Origin: Trichothermofontia sichuanensis B231
GTDB taxonomy: Bacteria > Cyanobacteriota > Cyanobacteriia > B231
Direction of reading: 5' to 3'
Length of the DNA: 64,000 nt
NCBI RefSeq assembly: GCF_026240635.1
Contig: NZ_CP110848.1
Span: 4,173,741-4,237,740 of the forward strand
Made by a program: the position numbers and the translations under genes. Shown piece by piece: positions 9,750-19,866 of the stretch (position 1 is the stretch's first letter; every line of letters begins with the position of its first letter). The notes under the pieces are model-generated. The model had not been told where the DNA came from. It made no database searches and saw only the letters and a program-made list of their open reading frames with translations.

Positions 9750-9793
9750 ACTCAAGTTAAATCATTATCCTCAATAGAGGATATTACTTGAGT
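9750..9793 (+). promoter_or_regulatory. Nested stem-loop covering a GAGG and TTG start
   Basis: The outer stem is ACTCAAGT (9750-9757) with ACTTGAGT (9786-9793). The inner stem is TATCCTC (9766-9772) with GAGGATA (9777-9783) around an AATA loop. The inner right arm contains the only good Shine-Dalgarno sequence (GAGG, 9777-9780), 7 nt before a TTG codon at 9788 that lies in the outer right arm. The folded RNA would hide both. The function is inferred. Confidence 0.55.
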
Positions 9794-12067
9794 TATATTA
9801 CTGAAATCCAGATAATCAGCAAGACTATGGATGCATCTACACTCCTCTATGCCCAGTCCCAGCCTGAAAAAACGATTCTGATTGTGGATGACTTAGCGGA
9901 TAATCTGCGAATCCTGACGAATGCTCTGAGTGGTCAAGGCTTTCAAATTCGCTGTGCGAAAAGTGGCACCTTTGCACTTATGGCCATACAAACTTTTAAT
10001 CCTGACCTAATCTTGTTAGATATAAAAATGCCAGATATGGATGGCTATGAGGTTTGTCGACGGCTAAAAGCAATGGCAAAAACCCGTGATATTCCAGTCA
10101 TTTTCCTCAGTGCGTTAGAGGATGCGTTGGATAAAGTCAAAGCTTTTTCAGTAGGTGCTGTTGACTATATTACCAAACCGTTCCAAGTTGAAGAGGTTCT
10201 GATCCGCGTTAGACATCAACTCGAATTACAAGCTGCTAAGGCCGAGATCCAGCGAGCGAACGCAGAACTAGAACGCCGGGTTGAGCGACGAACAGCTCAA
10301 TTAGCTGCAACCAATGAACGATTAGCACTTGCTAATCAGAAGTTAGCGATCGAGATCCAAGAGCGTCAGCGAGCAGAAGCCCGTGCTAGCGCCAGTGAGG
10401 AGCGGTTAAATGATATTCTTAATTCGCTAGAAGATGTGGTATGGTCCTACGACCCTAAGCTTAACAAAATACTGTATGTCAATTTAGCTGTTGAGAGAAT
10501 GTATGGCTATTCGATAGCTCAATTTTTAGATAATCCTAATCTGCGATTAGAGAGAACTCATCCTGCCGATCGTGCTCGCGTTGAAGCAGCTCATCATAAT
10601 TTGTTGATAACCGGAAGTCTACGTGAGGAATATCGTATCCTGCGGTCTGATGGTGAGGTCTATTGGGTAAGCGATCGTGCTCATGCAGTTTACACAGCCG
10701 ATGGCCATATCCTGCGGATTGACGGCATTACTCGTGATATTACCGAGCAAATGCTTGCCCTAGAACAACTCGTTCATGACACCCTGCATGATGCCCTAAC
10801 AGGGTTACCTAATCGAACCTTATTCATGGATCGAGTGGGACAGGCGCTGAAGCATACTAAGCGAAACTCGAATTATTTATTTGCAGTATTTTTTATCGAT
10901 CTCGATCGCTTCAAAATGGTCAATGATAGCCTTGGTCATTCGATGGGTGATCGTCTACTTCAAACGGTTGCTAAGTTGCTCGAAGCTTGTCTGCGATCGC
11001 AAGATACCGTTGCTCGCTTAGGCGGGGATGAGTTTACCATTCTGCTGGATGATATTAGCGAAATCTCGCAGGCTACCATCGTTGCGGAGCGTATCTTAAA
11101 TCGATTGACTACACCGCTTGAAGTCAACGGTCAGTTGCTCTTTACGAGTGCCAGCATCGGAATCGTGATTGGAAATCGGGACTATCAAACAGCGGAGGAA
11201 TTATTACGAGATGCTGATATTGCGATGTATCGGTCTAAGTCCCTAGGGAGAGGGCGCTGGACGGTCTTTGATAAGCAAATGTATGAACAAAATCTGACAA
11301 TTATCCAACTAGATAATGATTTACGCTATGCACTTGAACGTCAAGAACTAGAGCTTTATTATCAACCGATTATAGCTTTAGAAACTCGGAAATTAGCAGG
11401 TTTCGAGGCTCTGATTCGTTGGCACCATCCTGAACGCGGCTTAGTTTCTCCTGCTGAGTTTATCCCATTGGCTGAGGATACAGGGTTAATTTTAACGATC
11501 GGCAATTGGGTATTATATACAGCTTGTCAACAATTGCGTATCTGGCAACAAAAATTTCCAGAGGCGACTGGATTAAAAATGAGTTTGAATATTTCTAGTC
11601 GTCAGATTCAAGAAATTAATTTTCTTCAAAGTTTAGATAATGTTCTGGCTGAAACCGGAATTGATAGCCATTCTCTAAATTTAGAAATTACTGAGAGTAC
11701 TTTGATGGATCAAGGAGCTGAAACCCTCTCAAAGCTAAAGCAACTGAGAGCACGCCATATTCAACTAAGCATTGATGATTTTGGCCAAGGCTACTCATCT
11801 TTAAGTTATTTGCATCGCTTTCCTGTCAATACCTTAAAAATTGATCGTTCTTTTGTTGATCAAATGACAATTGATGAGGAAAAATTTGCCATTATTCGGA
11901 CTATTACTACGCTGGCTCATACCTTAGATATGGATGTAGTTGCTGAAGGTGTCGAAAATGAGCAACAAGTCACGATATTGACGCAATTAGGGTGTGAGTT
12001 TGCTCAGGGTTACTACTTCGCTAAACCAATAACTGCCTCCGATGCTGAGAAGATGATATTGCAATGA
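9788..12067 (+). CDS. Response regulator with PAS, GGDEF and EAL domains
   Basis: 759 residues from the TTG at 9788; an ATG at 9827 is the alternative. Order: REC domain (residues 29-150, VDD acid pair, phospho-acceptor D78 in LILLDIKMP, KPF lysine), a coiled-coil linker (about 150-205), PAS/PAC (about 205-325), GGDEF (about 335-495) and EAL (about 510-755). Both catalytic signatures are intact (RLGGDEFTILLDD; FEALIRWHHPE and DDFGQGYSSL), so it could both make and break c-di-GMP. The hybrid kinase 43 nt downstream on the same strand is the obvious candidate partner. A nested hairpin may gate its translation. Confidence 0.95.
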   Translation: MSYITEIQIISKTMDASTLLYAQSQPEKTILIVDDLADNLRILTNALSGQGFQIRCAKSGTFALMAIQTFNPDLILLDIKMPDMDGYEVCRRLKAMAKTRDIPVIFLSALEDALDKVKAFSVGAVDYITKPFQVEEVLIRVRHQLELQAAKAEIQRANAELERRVERRTAQLAATNERLALANQKLAIEIQERQRAEARASASEERLNDILNSLEDVVWSYDPKLNKILYVNLAVERMYGYSIAQFLDNPNLRLERTHPADRARVEAAHHNLLITGSLREEYRILRSDGEVYWVSDRAHAVYTADGHILRIDGITRDITEQMLALEQLVHDTLHDALTGLPNRTLFMDRVGQALKHTKRNSNYLFAVFFIDLDRFKMVNDSLGHSMGDRLLQTVAKLLEACLRSQDTVARLGGDEFTILLDDISEISQATIVAERILNRLTTPLEVNGQLLFTSASIGIVIGNRDYQTAEELLRDADIAMYRSKSLGRGRWTVFDKQMYEQNLTIIQLDNDLRYALERQELELYYQPIIALETRKLAGFEALIRWHHPERGLVSPAEFIPLAEDTGLILTIGNWVLYTACQQLRIWQQKFPEATGLKMSLNISSRQIQEINFLQSLDNVLAETGIDSHSLNLEITESTLMDQGAETLSKLKQLRARHIQLSIDDFGQGYSSLSYLHRFPVNTLKIDRSFVDQMTIDEEKFAIIRTITTLAHTLDMDVVAEGVENEQQVTILTQLGCEFAQGYYFAKPITASDAEKMILQ

Positions 12068-12110
12068 AAAAAATAATTTTCAGAAGGCTTGATTAAACAT
12101 TTTTACGTCT

Positions 12111-14858
12111 ATGTATAAGACTAAAAAGGTACCTCTGCGCTTGGTTTTGGTCTTGCCTTTTTTCCTGCAAATTTTTGGCACCGTTGGCTTAGTTGGATAT
12201 CTTTCCTTTAAGAACAGTCAGCAAGCCATTAACAATCTCACTAGTCGAGTTTTAGATAAAAGCACAAATCTGGTCGCAGAAAGGCTGGATAACTATTTAG
12301 GGGTTCCCCCTAAAGTTCTTAAGGAAAATCTGGATGCGATCGCCTTGAACCTTTTAAATCCAAAAGATTTTAAGACAGCCAGTCATTTCTTTTGGAAACA
12401 ACTACAAATCTATCCGGATCTTACCTTTATATCGTATGTCAAAAATACCGGTGAGTATGCAGGTGCAGGCAGATACCTCGAAGGTCAAGGTGTTACCATT
12501 GATGAACGCTCGTCAGAGACTCAGTTTAAAACTTATACCTACGCAACTGATGATCACGGTCACAGAACTAGAATCATCGGTGTATCTGCTAATTATAACC
12601 CTTTACAGGAAGCTTCGTATCAGGAAGCGATCGCAGCCCGTAAAATCATCTGGAGTTCTGTGTATAACTGGAATGATACGCCAGAATTTATATCAATTTC
12701 CGTCAATGGGCCTATTTATGATAACAACAACCAACTCATTGGTACCCTTGGCGTTGATTTACTATTATCCAGCATCAGTGAGTTTCTACAAAAGTTAGAA
12801 ATCAGCCCCAATGCTCGCATATTTATTATTGAACGCAGTGGTCTTTTAATTGCATCCTCTAGTACCTATAAGCCATACATACTGGTCAATGGTGTTGCTG
12901 AGCGGTTGAGTGCTGTTAGATTTCAAGATATTTCCATCCAAGCTACTGCTAAATATCTACAGAAACGGTTTGGTGATTACAAAAATATCAACGGCCAATA
13001 CTATCTAGATTTTCGGGTTAAAGGGGAACGTCAATTGGTGCAGGTTAAGCCCTGGCAAGACCCCTATGGCTTGGACTGGCTAGTTGTCACAACGATCCCA
13101 GAATCCGATTTCATGGCCTTAATTAATGCAAATACCCGTACCACTATTCTCCTTTGTCTGGCAGCTTTAGCAATTGCTATTCTCCTAGGGTTAGTGACCT
13201 CCCATTGGATCGCTTGTCCCATTCAGCAGTTGGGACAGGCGGCTAGCGCGATCGCCCAGGGCAATTTAGAAACGCGCGTCAATATCGCTGGTATTAATGA
13301 ACTAGAAGTTCTCTCTACCTGCTTTAATCGCATGGGTGATGAGTTACAGCAATCCTTTGAACAACTAGAAACCCGTGTTGTTGAACGAACAGTTGAGCTA
13401 CAGCAAGCTAAAGAAGCTGCCGAGGTTGCTAACCGTGCCAAGAGTGAGTTTCTAGCGAATATGAGCCATGAATTACGCACCCCCCTCAACGCAATCCTGG
13501 GGTTTACTCAAATCATGATTCGCGATCGCACTCTGAATAAAGAACAACGCGAAAATCTGATGATTATTAGTCGTAGTGGAGAGCACTTACTGAATCTGAT
13601 TAATGATGTGTTAGATATGTCTAAAATTGAAGCTGGTCGTATGACTTTGCATAGGAGTGATTGCGATTTGTATCAAATGCTCAATTTAATTATTGAGATG
13701 TTTCAACTGCGAGCAGCGAATAAGAACTTATTTCTGCGGCTTGAGCAAAGTCCTGATCTGCCACAATTTATCAAAACTGATGAGAAGAAATTACGTCAGG
13801 TACTGATTAACCTGATGGGTAATGCGATTAAATTTACAACTCAAGGCGGGGTAACCCTCCGGGTAAGCGCAGACCGCAGTCAGCAGAGCTGCTCAGATCT
13901 ATCCCCTCTACCTGAGACCGTTATGCTGAAATTTAGTGTAGAAGATACTGGTTTTGGGATTGATCCGAATGAGGTGGATAAGGTCTTTGACCGCTTTGCT
14001 CAGACTGAATCTGGATGTAAGTCAGAGCAGGGAACGGGATTAGGTTTAGCAATTAGTCGTAAATTTGTCCAGTTACTTGGAGGTGATATCAGCTTTAAGA
14101 GTAAAGCAGGTGTGGGTTCAACTTTTAGTTTCCATATTCAGGCCCAATTGAGTGATGCTGCCCAGATACCCGTAAATCCAACCCAACAACAGGTGATTAG
14201 TTTAGCACCGGGCCAACCATGCTATCGCATTCTCGTTGTGGACGATTGCTGGGAAAACCGCCAAATTCTTCTAAAATTGCTCCGTCCGATTGGCTTTGAA
14301 GTTAAGGAGGCTGAGAATGGTCAAGTTGCGATCGCCTGTTGGAAAAGCTGGCACCCTCACCTGATTTGGATGGATATGCGGATGCCGGTCATGGATGGCT
14401 ATCAAGCTACCAGTTACATCAAATCCCATCCCAAGGGGCAAGCAACTATCGTCATTGCCCTTACGGCGAGTTCCCTAGAAGAGGAGCAAACGCTGATCCG
14501 ATCAGCGGGGTGTGATGACATTGTGCGTAAACCTTTTCTAGAAAATACGATCTTTGAAAAGATGGCTGAATATTTAGGAGTGAAATATCTCTATACAACT
14601 GCCAGTCTAACTGCCGATCCCGATGCACCAGCCGTCACACCTCCTATCAGGCTAACAGCAGAACAATTGCGCGTGATGCCGCAAGCGTGGTTAAAGAACC
14701 TGTATACGGCTGCCTTGAAACTTCACGATCGCCAGGTTTTGGCACTTTTAGAAGAGGTTCCTGCCGATCAATCCGTTATCATTCAGGAGATTAGAGCCAG
14801 GGTGAATAACTTTGACTTTGAGAAAATTCTCAATTTAGCTAAGGAGGCGATGCAATAA
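12111..14858 (+). CDS. Membrane hybrid sensor histidine kinase with Cache-like sensor
   Basis: 915 residues. A transmembrane helix at about 10-32, a periplasmic region at about 33-340 with Cache-like character ([33 protein letters not shown]), a second membrane helix at about 345-368 and HAMP to about 420. HisKA follows with H453 in [10 protein letters not shown], then a HATPase with N, G1 and G2 boxes ([26 protein letters not shown]). A receiver with D755 in [15 protein letters not shown] comes next, and a tail of about 80 residues. It probably forms an operon with the preceding c-di-GMP enzyme. The ligand is unknown. Confidence 0.95.
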   Translation: MYKTKKVPLRLVLVLPFFLQIFGTVGLVGYLSFKNSQQAINNLTSRVLDKSTNLVAERLDNYLGVPPKVLKENLDAIALNLLNPKDFKTASHFFWKQLQIYPDLTFISYVKNTGEYAGAGRYLEGQGVTIDERSSETQFKTYTYATDDHGHRTRIIGVSANYNPLQEASYQEAIAARKIIWSSVYNWNDTPEFISISVNGPIYDNNNQLIGTLGVDLLLSSISEFLQKLEISPNARIFIIERSGLLIASSSTYKPYILVNGVAERLSAVRFQDISIQATAKYLQKRFGDYKNINGQYYLDFRVKGERQLVQVKPWQDPYGLDWLVVTTIPESDFMALINANTRTTILLCLAALAIAILLGLVTSHWIACPIQQLGQAASAIAQGNLETRVNIAGINELEVLSTCFNRMGDELQQSFEQLETRVVERTVELQQAKEAAEVANRAKSEFLANMSHELRTPLNAILGFTQIMIRDRTLNKEQRENLMIISRSGEHLLNLINDVLDMSKIEAGRMTLHRSDCDLYQMLNLIIEMFQLRAANKNLFLRLEQSPDLPQFIKTDEKKLRQVLINLMGNAIKFTTQGGVTLRVSADRSQQSCSDLSPLPETVMLKFSVEDTGFGIDPNEVDKVFDRFAQTESGCKSEQGTGLGLAISRKFVQLLGGDISFKSKAGVGSTFSFHIQAQLSDAAQIPVNPTQQQVISLAPGQPCYRILVVDDCWENRQILLKLLRPIGFEVKEAENGQVAIACWKSWHPHLIWMDMRMPVMDGYQATSYIKSHPKGQATIVIALTASSLEEEQTLIRSAGCDDIVRKPFLENTIFEKMAEYLGVKYLYTTASLTADPDAPAVTPPIRLTAEQLRVMPQAWLKNLYTAALKLHDRQVLALLEEVPADQSVIIQEIRARVNNFDFEKILNLAKEAMQ

Positions 14859-14914
14859 ACCCATATTTTCCCGAAACCAGTATCGCCAAGATGCACAGTA
14901 TTGAACCAGTTACA

Positions 14915-15484
14915 TTAGGGACTCACCTGACCATTGGGCAATAGCGTCTGCTTAAGCGTGGCTGTCTCCAACTGTGCCTGCTCCAGTTTGGCATTGAGCA
15001 GATCAGCATCTGCAAGGTTCGCCTGCTTGAGAATGGCTCCGGTGAGATCGGCTTCCCGCAGACTGGCTTTGGTTAGATTAGCACTGCTCAAATCCGCTTG
15101 GGTAAGATTAGCCTGAATTAATCCCGCTTCACTCAGGTTCGCACCACTCAGGTTGGCCCCGGAGAGATCCACACTATCCATCAATGCCCCCGCAAGATTT
15201 GCCTTGCTCAGGTTGGCTCCACTGAGGTTGGCATCATTGAGATCGGCGCCTGCCAAGTCAGCCCCCTGCAGATCGGCCCCTTTGAGATCGCACTTGGCGC
15301 AGCGTTTAGTTGCCAACAAGGTTTTGACAGAATCGCCGCCCCCAGCAGTCTTACTGGCCTCTGGGCTACTGGTGGGCGTTTGACAAGCCCCCAAGCCTAG
15401 GACCAGGAAGACCAGACTAAAGATCAACCCATACCATTTTTCCTGGAAGAGGCGGGGCGAAGGTGAGAGTAGCATAGTCGTCAA
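14915..15484 (-). CDS. Pentapeptide-repeat lipoprotein
   Basis: 189 residues. A hydrophobic signal ends in a lipobox-like LGLGAC (Cys about 34), so the protein should be lipid-anchored. A Pro/Ser/Thr linker and a CAKC pair precede about 20 pentapeptide repeats of the A(D/N)Lxx type (GADLQGADLAGADLNDANL), which form a right-handed quadrilateral beta helix. Such proteins are abundant in cyanobacteria and mostly of unknown role. The CxxC just before the helix is a feature worth noting. The antisense frames are a by-product of the repeats. Confidence 0.9.
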   Translation of the reverse strand: MTTMLLSPSPRLFQEKWYGLIFSLVFLVLGLGACQTPTSSPEASKTAGGGDSVKTLLATKRCAKCDLKGADLQGADLAGADLNDANLSGANLSKANLAGALMDSVDLSGANLSGANLSEAGLIQANLTQADLSSANLTKASLREADLTGAILKQANLADADLLNAKLEQAQLETATLKQTLLPNGQVSP

Positions 15485-15719
15485 GCGGGGTTAGCGGCAA
15501 GATACGCCCTGCGGGTGATAAGGCACTTCTCCAGAGGAGACACGGGGCGATCGGACTCCCCATCATACTACGGGATACCCAAGAGAACGCCCAATGGCAT
15601 CTGGAGCAAGCTTGGGAGGGCAAGACTGGCGGGTCACCCAATTCGCCTGCGCAGGTGCTGGCGATCGCATACAATCACGGTGCCGAAGTGCTTGCAGCCT
15701 GGTCACGGAGGGAATCCTG

Positions 15720-17507
15720 TTGATACCGTTACCTGACACACTCACGACAGAAGTCCTCGTGGTTGGGGGGGGAACAGGTGGTACGGCTGCTGCGATCCAG
15801 GCGGCCCGACGGGGAGCGCAAACGATCCTGGTGAGTGAATTTCCCTGGTTAGGGGGGATGCTGACGGCGGCGGGGGTAGCGGCCCCTGATGGCAATGAAC
15901 TTGCGGCATGGCAAACGGGCCTCTGGGGGGCCTACCTGCGTGCCCTGGAGGCACGGCAACCGGGCGGTTTGGATCATGCTTGGGTCAGCTTTTTCACCTA
16001 TGACCCCCGTATTGGAGCGGCCATTTTCGCCGATTGGGTTAAGGCATTGCCCAATTTAACCTGGATTATCGGGGAATGGCCGCGTGAGGTATTGCGCCAG
16101 GGCGATCGCATCCTGGGCGTCCGCTTCGACTCATTCACGGTCACCGCCGCGATCACGATCGACGCCACGGAATTGGGCGATCTCCTGGCCCTAGGGGAAA
16201 TTCCCCATCGCTGGGGTTGGGAGTGGCAATCCCAATGGCAGGAACCCAGTGCGCCGACGGGTCCGACTTCCCTCACCCAAACCTATCCTGTCCAGTCCCC
16301 CACTTGGGTCCTGGTCATGCAGGACTTTGGGACGACAACCGCACTCGTCATTCATCCCGCCGCCACCGGCTATGACCCAACCCCATTCCAGGGAGCTTGG
16401 GACGCCTATGGCCCAGAACAGTTTCTCAACTATGGGCGGCTACCAGGCGATCGCTTCATGATCAACTGGCCCATGCACGGCAATGACTATGGACAAGGGG
16501 TCGATCGCCTCATCGGGACGGCCCCTGAACGACAGGCATTTTATGCCGAAAGCTACGCCCACAGCCAAAATTTTGCCCACACCATCCAGGCACACCTAGG
16601 CCGCCGCTATGGCCTCGCTCCCGATCTGTTTCCCGTCGCAACGTCAACCCTAGCGAATCACCATCCGGCCTTTGCCCTGTATCCCTACTTTCGGGAAAGC
16701 CGCCGGTTGCGCGGATTAGCCACTATCACAGAGGCGGACATTTTGCCGACACCGGCAGGGTGGGTAGCGCCGTTACCCCGTGATGAGACTGGTCAGATCA
16801 CTAGCATCGCGATCGGTAGCTACGCCAACGACCACCACTATCCCGGTTGGGACTTGCCCCTGCACCCCAAGACGATCCAGTGGGGAGGCCGCTGGACAGG
16901 GACGCCCTTCGGGATGCCCTATGGATGTTTGGTTCCAGCAGGGATAGATGGCTTCCTGGTGGCGGAGAAGAACATTTCGGTCTCCCATATTGCCAATGGG
17001 GCTACCCGATTACAACCCTGTGTGCTGGGCATTGGGCAGGCAGCGGGCATGGCAGCAGCCCTGTGTGTAGCAGCCCGATGCCAACCCAGAGAACTGGCCG
17101 TGCGATCGCTCCAGATGGCCTTACTGGAAGACCCGATCGCGCCTGCCGCCGTCATTCCCCTGTACGACTTACCTCCCGATCATCCAGAATGGTTAACCCA
17201 ACAACGCTATTACCTCGATCATCCCGATGCCTACCCCCCCAATGGCTATAGCAACGTCCCCCCACACCCGGTTACCCCCTCAGTCCTCGCCTTGAGCCAG
17301 GTTTGGCGCGGCACCTTCCACCGACAGGCGGCACAACAGTACACCTTTCATCCGGACCCATACCCCCAATACACGTGGTCCCTCGTCAGCCTGCGACCGG
17401 AGGTCGATCGCCAGCTGCAAGACTGCCCGTCTCCCCATCGCCTGACGGTGGTTGGGCGCTGGAATCCAGCCGGCAACTGGTTGTTAGCGATTCAGGTTGA
17501 AATCTAG
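15720..17507 (+). CDS. FAD-dependent oxidoreductase (FAD_oxidored type)
   Basis: About 595 residues from TTG at 15720, chosen because GGAGG lies 8 nt before it and the conserved protein begins directly after; the open frame continues upstream to 15594 without conserved sequence. The dinucleotide-binding motif is VLVVGGGTGGTAAA. A C-terminal FAD-contact region, CVLGIGQAAGMAAALC, follows an ATRLQP stretch. The architecture matches the PF12831 family and is the same as the protein at 50612-52771 in this window. The substrate is unknown. There is no signal peptide, unlike the paralogue. Confidence 0.85.
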   Translation: MIPLPDTLTTEVLVVGGGTGGTAAAIQAARRGAQTILVSEFPWLGGMLTAAGVAAPDGNELAAWQTGLWGAYLRALEARQPGGLDHAWVSFFTYDPRIGAAIFADWVKALPNLTWIIGEWPREVLRQGDRILGVRFDSFTVTAAITIDATELGDLLALGEIPHRWGWEWQSQWQEPSAPTGPTSLTQTYPVQSPTWVLVMQDFGTTTALVIHPAATGYDPTPFQGAWDAYGPEQFLNYGRLPGDRFMINWPMHGNDYGQGVDRLIGTAPERQAFYAESYAHSQNFAHTIQAHLGRRYGLAPDLFPVATSTLANHHPAFALYPYFRESRRLRGLATITEADILPTPAGWVAPLPRDETGQITSIAIGSYANDHHYPGWDLPLHPKTIQWGGRWTGTPFGMPYGCLVPAGIDGFLVAEKNISVSHIANGATRLQPCVLGIGQAAGMAAALCVAARCQPRELAVRSLQMALLEDPIAPAAVIPLYDLPPDHPEWLTQQRYYLDHPDAYPPNGYSNVPPHPVTPSVLALSQVWRGTFHRQAAQQYTFHPDPYPQYTWSLVSLRPEVDRQLQDCPSPHRLTVVGRWNPAGNWLLAIQVEI

Positions 17508-17524
17508 GCCAACCGTCACGCTGT

Positions 17525-17992
17525 TTATACCCCGATCGCGGCCACGATAATTTCCGACTTAACGGAATTAGCCAGAAAACAACGGTGGTGGGCCGCCTCA
17601 TGCATATCCTCAATTTGCTGTTCCGAGGGCAAACGATCGCCGGAAAAAATTACCTGGGGATTGAGATAAATTTTGGTAATAGCCAGTTTTCCCTCATCAT
17701 TTTTTTCTAGAATCCCTACCGCCTGATCGGTGTAGCGATCCACAATAAATTGATGCTTGGCCGCGATCGCCAGAAACCAAAGCATGTGACAACTAGAGAT
17801 CGCCGCTACAAAGGCTTCCTCCGGATCAACACACGCTGCATTAGCGTCAGGCTCTGGGACAATGTGGGGGGAAGCTGAGGCTAAAATTTCGATCCCACCA
17901 TCAAACTTCCAGATATGTTCACGACTATAGTGGCGGTCAATGAACCCGTCTGCTTGGCGTTGCCATTGCACACTCGCGAAATGTTCAGACAT
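17525..17992 (-). CDS. OsmC/Ohr-family peroxide reductase
   Basis: About 155 residues from the ATG at 17992 (MSEHFASVQW); the frame also opens seven codons earlier. The two redox cysteines of the family are present in AACVDPEEAFVAAISSCHML, the second in the conserved SSCH context, and the C-terminal HHRCFLANS is typical. OsmC-like enzymes reduce organic hydroperoxides in the cytosol. It is convergent with the FAD oxidoreductase gene, stops 17 nt apart. The exact subgroup (OsmC rather than Ohr) is not certain. Confidence 0.9.
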   Translation of the reverse strand: MSEHFASVQWQRQADGFIDRHYSREHIWKFDGGIEILASASPHIVPEPDANAACVDPEEAFVAAISSCHMLWFLAIAAKHQFIVDRYTDQAVGILEKNDEGKLAITKIYLNPQVIFSGDRLPSEQQIEDMHEAAHHRCFLANSVKSEIIVAAIGV

Positions 17993-18326
17993 GGTGACGA
18001 TGCGCTTGATCAAGCTTTGAAGGTTTGCATTAATCGATCGCGATTAATACTGCTGGACTCAATATTGCTGAATAATGGGCAATACCTGATCACGTTGGCC
18101 ATTGGACATATTGCTAAGCTAGCACCAGAGGTTCCCTATCCCCATTAACTTATAAGAATTATAAGAATTAAACGATAAATATCTTGACAATAATGCCCGT
18201 ATCCAGCTTCGTGATAGACTACACGTACAGCGACCCTGATAAAAAATCTCCTGATTTGCCCTTACCCTGATCCACCCGCTCGCTGCCAAACGCTATCTCT
18301 TACCCTCCACGTTCCAGCTTGTGTTC

Positions 18327-18779
18327 ATGCACCATCGCCAATGGGGTTACTCCCTGGGCAAACTGGCACTCTTGACCTTGGCAAGCTGTCTGGCCCTAGC
18401 GGCAACAGCGAACGCCGAAACGATTCAGATAACCTTGCTGCATCTGAACGATATTTACGAAATTACCCCGATCGAGCAGGGGCAACGGGGGGGAATGGCA
18501 CGGGTAGCCACGCTGCGCCAACAACTCTTGGCCCGTAATCCCCACACCTATACGCTCCTAGCGGGGGATGCCTTTAGCCCCTCGGCTCTGGGAACTGCAA
18601 TGGTCAATGGGGAACGCTTGGCCGGTCGCCAGATGGTGGCGGTCATGAATGCGATCGGCTTTGACTACGCCACGTTCGGTAACCATGAGTTTGATCTCCC
18701 GGAGGCGGCGTTTTTGCACCCGTTCCCCCCAAGCCGCGCGCTCACCCCACTGTCCCGATCCCGGTATTCCCATTTTTAA
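18327..18779 (+). pseudogene. Truncated 5'-nucleotidase (UshA-like)
   Basis: An N-terminal signal peptide (ending near ATANA-E) is followed by the metallophosphoesterase start of UshA-type nucleotidases: LLHLNDIYEITP, LLAGDAFSPSALG and FGNHEFDLPEA, all metal-ligand motifs. After FDLPEAAFL the family sequence is lost; the frame runs about 20 unrelated residues and stops. Functional homologues are over 500 residues, so only about a quarter remains. A MITE begins 86 nt past the stop. No downstream frame restores the nucleotidase domain, which points to deletion rather than a simple frameshift. Confidence 0.75.
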
Positions 18780-18864
18780 GGCGGATGCCAATGCCCGCAC
18801 GGTCTATAAAACTTCTCTATGCCGATCGTCGGTAGACCAATGTCCTGGTTAACCCTATGCCGGT

Positions 18865-18967
18865 TATAGTCATTGTAATTTAGGCTGAAACAGCCCCCTC
18901 ACCCCCAACCCCTCTGCCCCTGTGGGAGAGGGGCTTAGACATCTCTTTCTAATCTGAAATAACTATA
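18865..18967 (+). repeat. MITE family 2, copy b
   Basis: 103 bp from TATAGTCATTGTAATT to ATAACTATA, with the CCCCTCACCCCCAACCCCTC and GTGGGAGAGGGGC blocks of the family. It is followed by GTCGGTGGGTGTTATGACCC, which recurs near 37616 (GTCGGTGGGTGTCATCTAACC), so a further dispersed repeat abuts it. Confidence 0.8.
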
Positions 18968-19096
18968 AGTCGGTGGGTGTTATGACCCCGAACCCCTCAT
19001 CCCCTAATTGGGGGTCTCTGACGGTCATCGGGAAGGGTTGGGTACAATAGAATCCTGGTGCCTAGTGTCATCGGAAGCCTACCTCCAGCCTCTTTA

Positions 19097-19768
19097 ATGC
19101 TCTATCTCAAAAACGTCAGCTATCATCCCCCTGCCACTGCCACCCCGATCCTGCGATCGATCACTCTGGAATTTGCCCCCCAACAGTTGGGCTTGATCAT
19201 TGGACCCAGCGGCTCTGGCAAAAGTACCCTCCTGGAGATTCTGGCGGGGTTGGCCGAATGTACGGCGGGGGAAATTTACTGGCGGGATCAGGAACTGACG
19301 TCGCTGCACCTGCAACAATTGGGCGGCCTGGTCTTTCAGTTTCCGGAACGGCACTTCTGCGGCAACTCCATCCTGGAGGAACTGCGTCTAGGGCATCCCG
19401 GCCTGCGCATGGATCAGATCACCGAAGCGCTGACGGAAGTCGGGTTAGAGCAACTGCCCCTCGCGACGGCTCCCCAATCCCTCAGTGGCGGGCAACAACG
19501 CCGTCTAGCCCTAGCTGTCCAATTGATTCGCCAGCCCCACCTCTTGCTCCTGGATGAACCCACCGCTGGCCTGGATTGGTCGATGCGGCGGCAATTGGTG
19601 ACCCTCTTGGCGAAGCTCAAGCAGCACTGGAGCCTATTGGTCGTCACCCACGAAACGGGGGATTTGTTAGAGATTGCCGATCGCTGTTGGACGCTGAACC
19701 ACGGTCAACTGCTGGAGGCGGACCCGCAACAACTCGCTGCCGATCGTCAACCGTTACTGATTCCATAG
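19097..19768 (+). CDS. ABC transporter ATP-binding protein (ECF/CbiO-like, stand-alone)
   Basis: About 223 residues from the ATG at 19097; an in-frame GTG at 19058 would add 13 residues of no conserved character. Walker A GPSGSGKST, Q-loop VFQFPERHF, signature SLSGGQQRR, Walker B LLLLDEPTAGLD and the switch histidine VVTHET are all intact. The Q-loop sequence resembles that of ECF-type ATPases. No permease gene is adjacent. Cyanobacteria and plastids share soluble ABC proteins of this kind; the membership is inferred. The transported substrate is unknown. Confidence 0.9.
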   Translation: MLYLKNVSYHPPATATPILRSITLEFAPQQLGLIIGPSGSGKSTLLEILAGLAECTAGEIYWRDQELTSLHLQQLGGLVFQFPERHFCGNSILEELRLGHPGLRMDQITEALTEVGLEQLPLATAPQSLSGGQQRRLALAVQLIRQPHLLLLDEPTAGLDWSMRRQLVTLLAKLKQHWSLLVVTHETGDLLEIADRCWTLNHGQLLEADPQQLAADRQPLLIP

Positions 19769-19783
19769 CGAGCAATAATGGCC

Positions 19784-19847
19784 TTGTGGGGTAGGCATCC
19801 TGCCTGCCACAGGACTGGGCATGACAGCCGAGACGGCTATCCCACAA
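19784..19847 (+). repeat. 64-bp dispersed repeat with TTGTGGG ends
   Basis: TTGTGGGGTAG at the left and CTATCCCACAA at the right are inverted repeats with one mismatch. The sequence TTGTGGGGTAGGCATCC is repeated at 850-866, where the right end is missing and a GGGCGGGTTTA repeat follows. It sits between the ABC ATPase and oxoprolinase genes. Confidence 0.7.
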
Positions 19848-19866
19848 GCGTTAATCCCCTAAGCCC

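Noticed and set aside
18184-18212. TTGACA at 18184 with a possible -10 box before the nucleotidase remnant
   Set aside because: The only AT-rich hexamer downstream is spaced about 22 nt away, too far for a convincing sigma-70 promoter.
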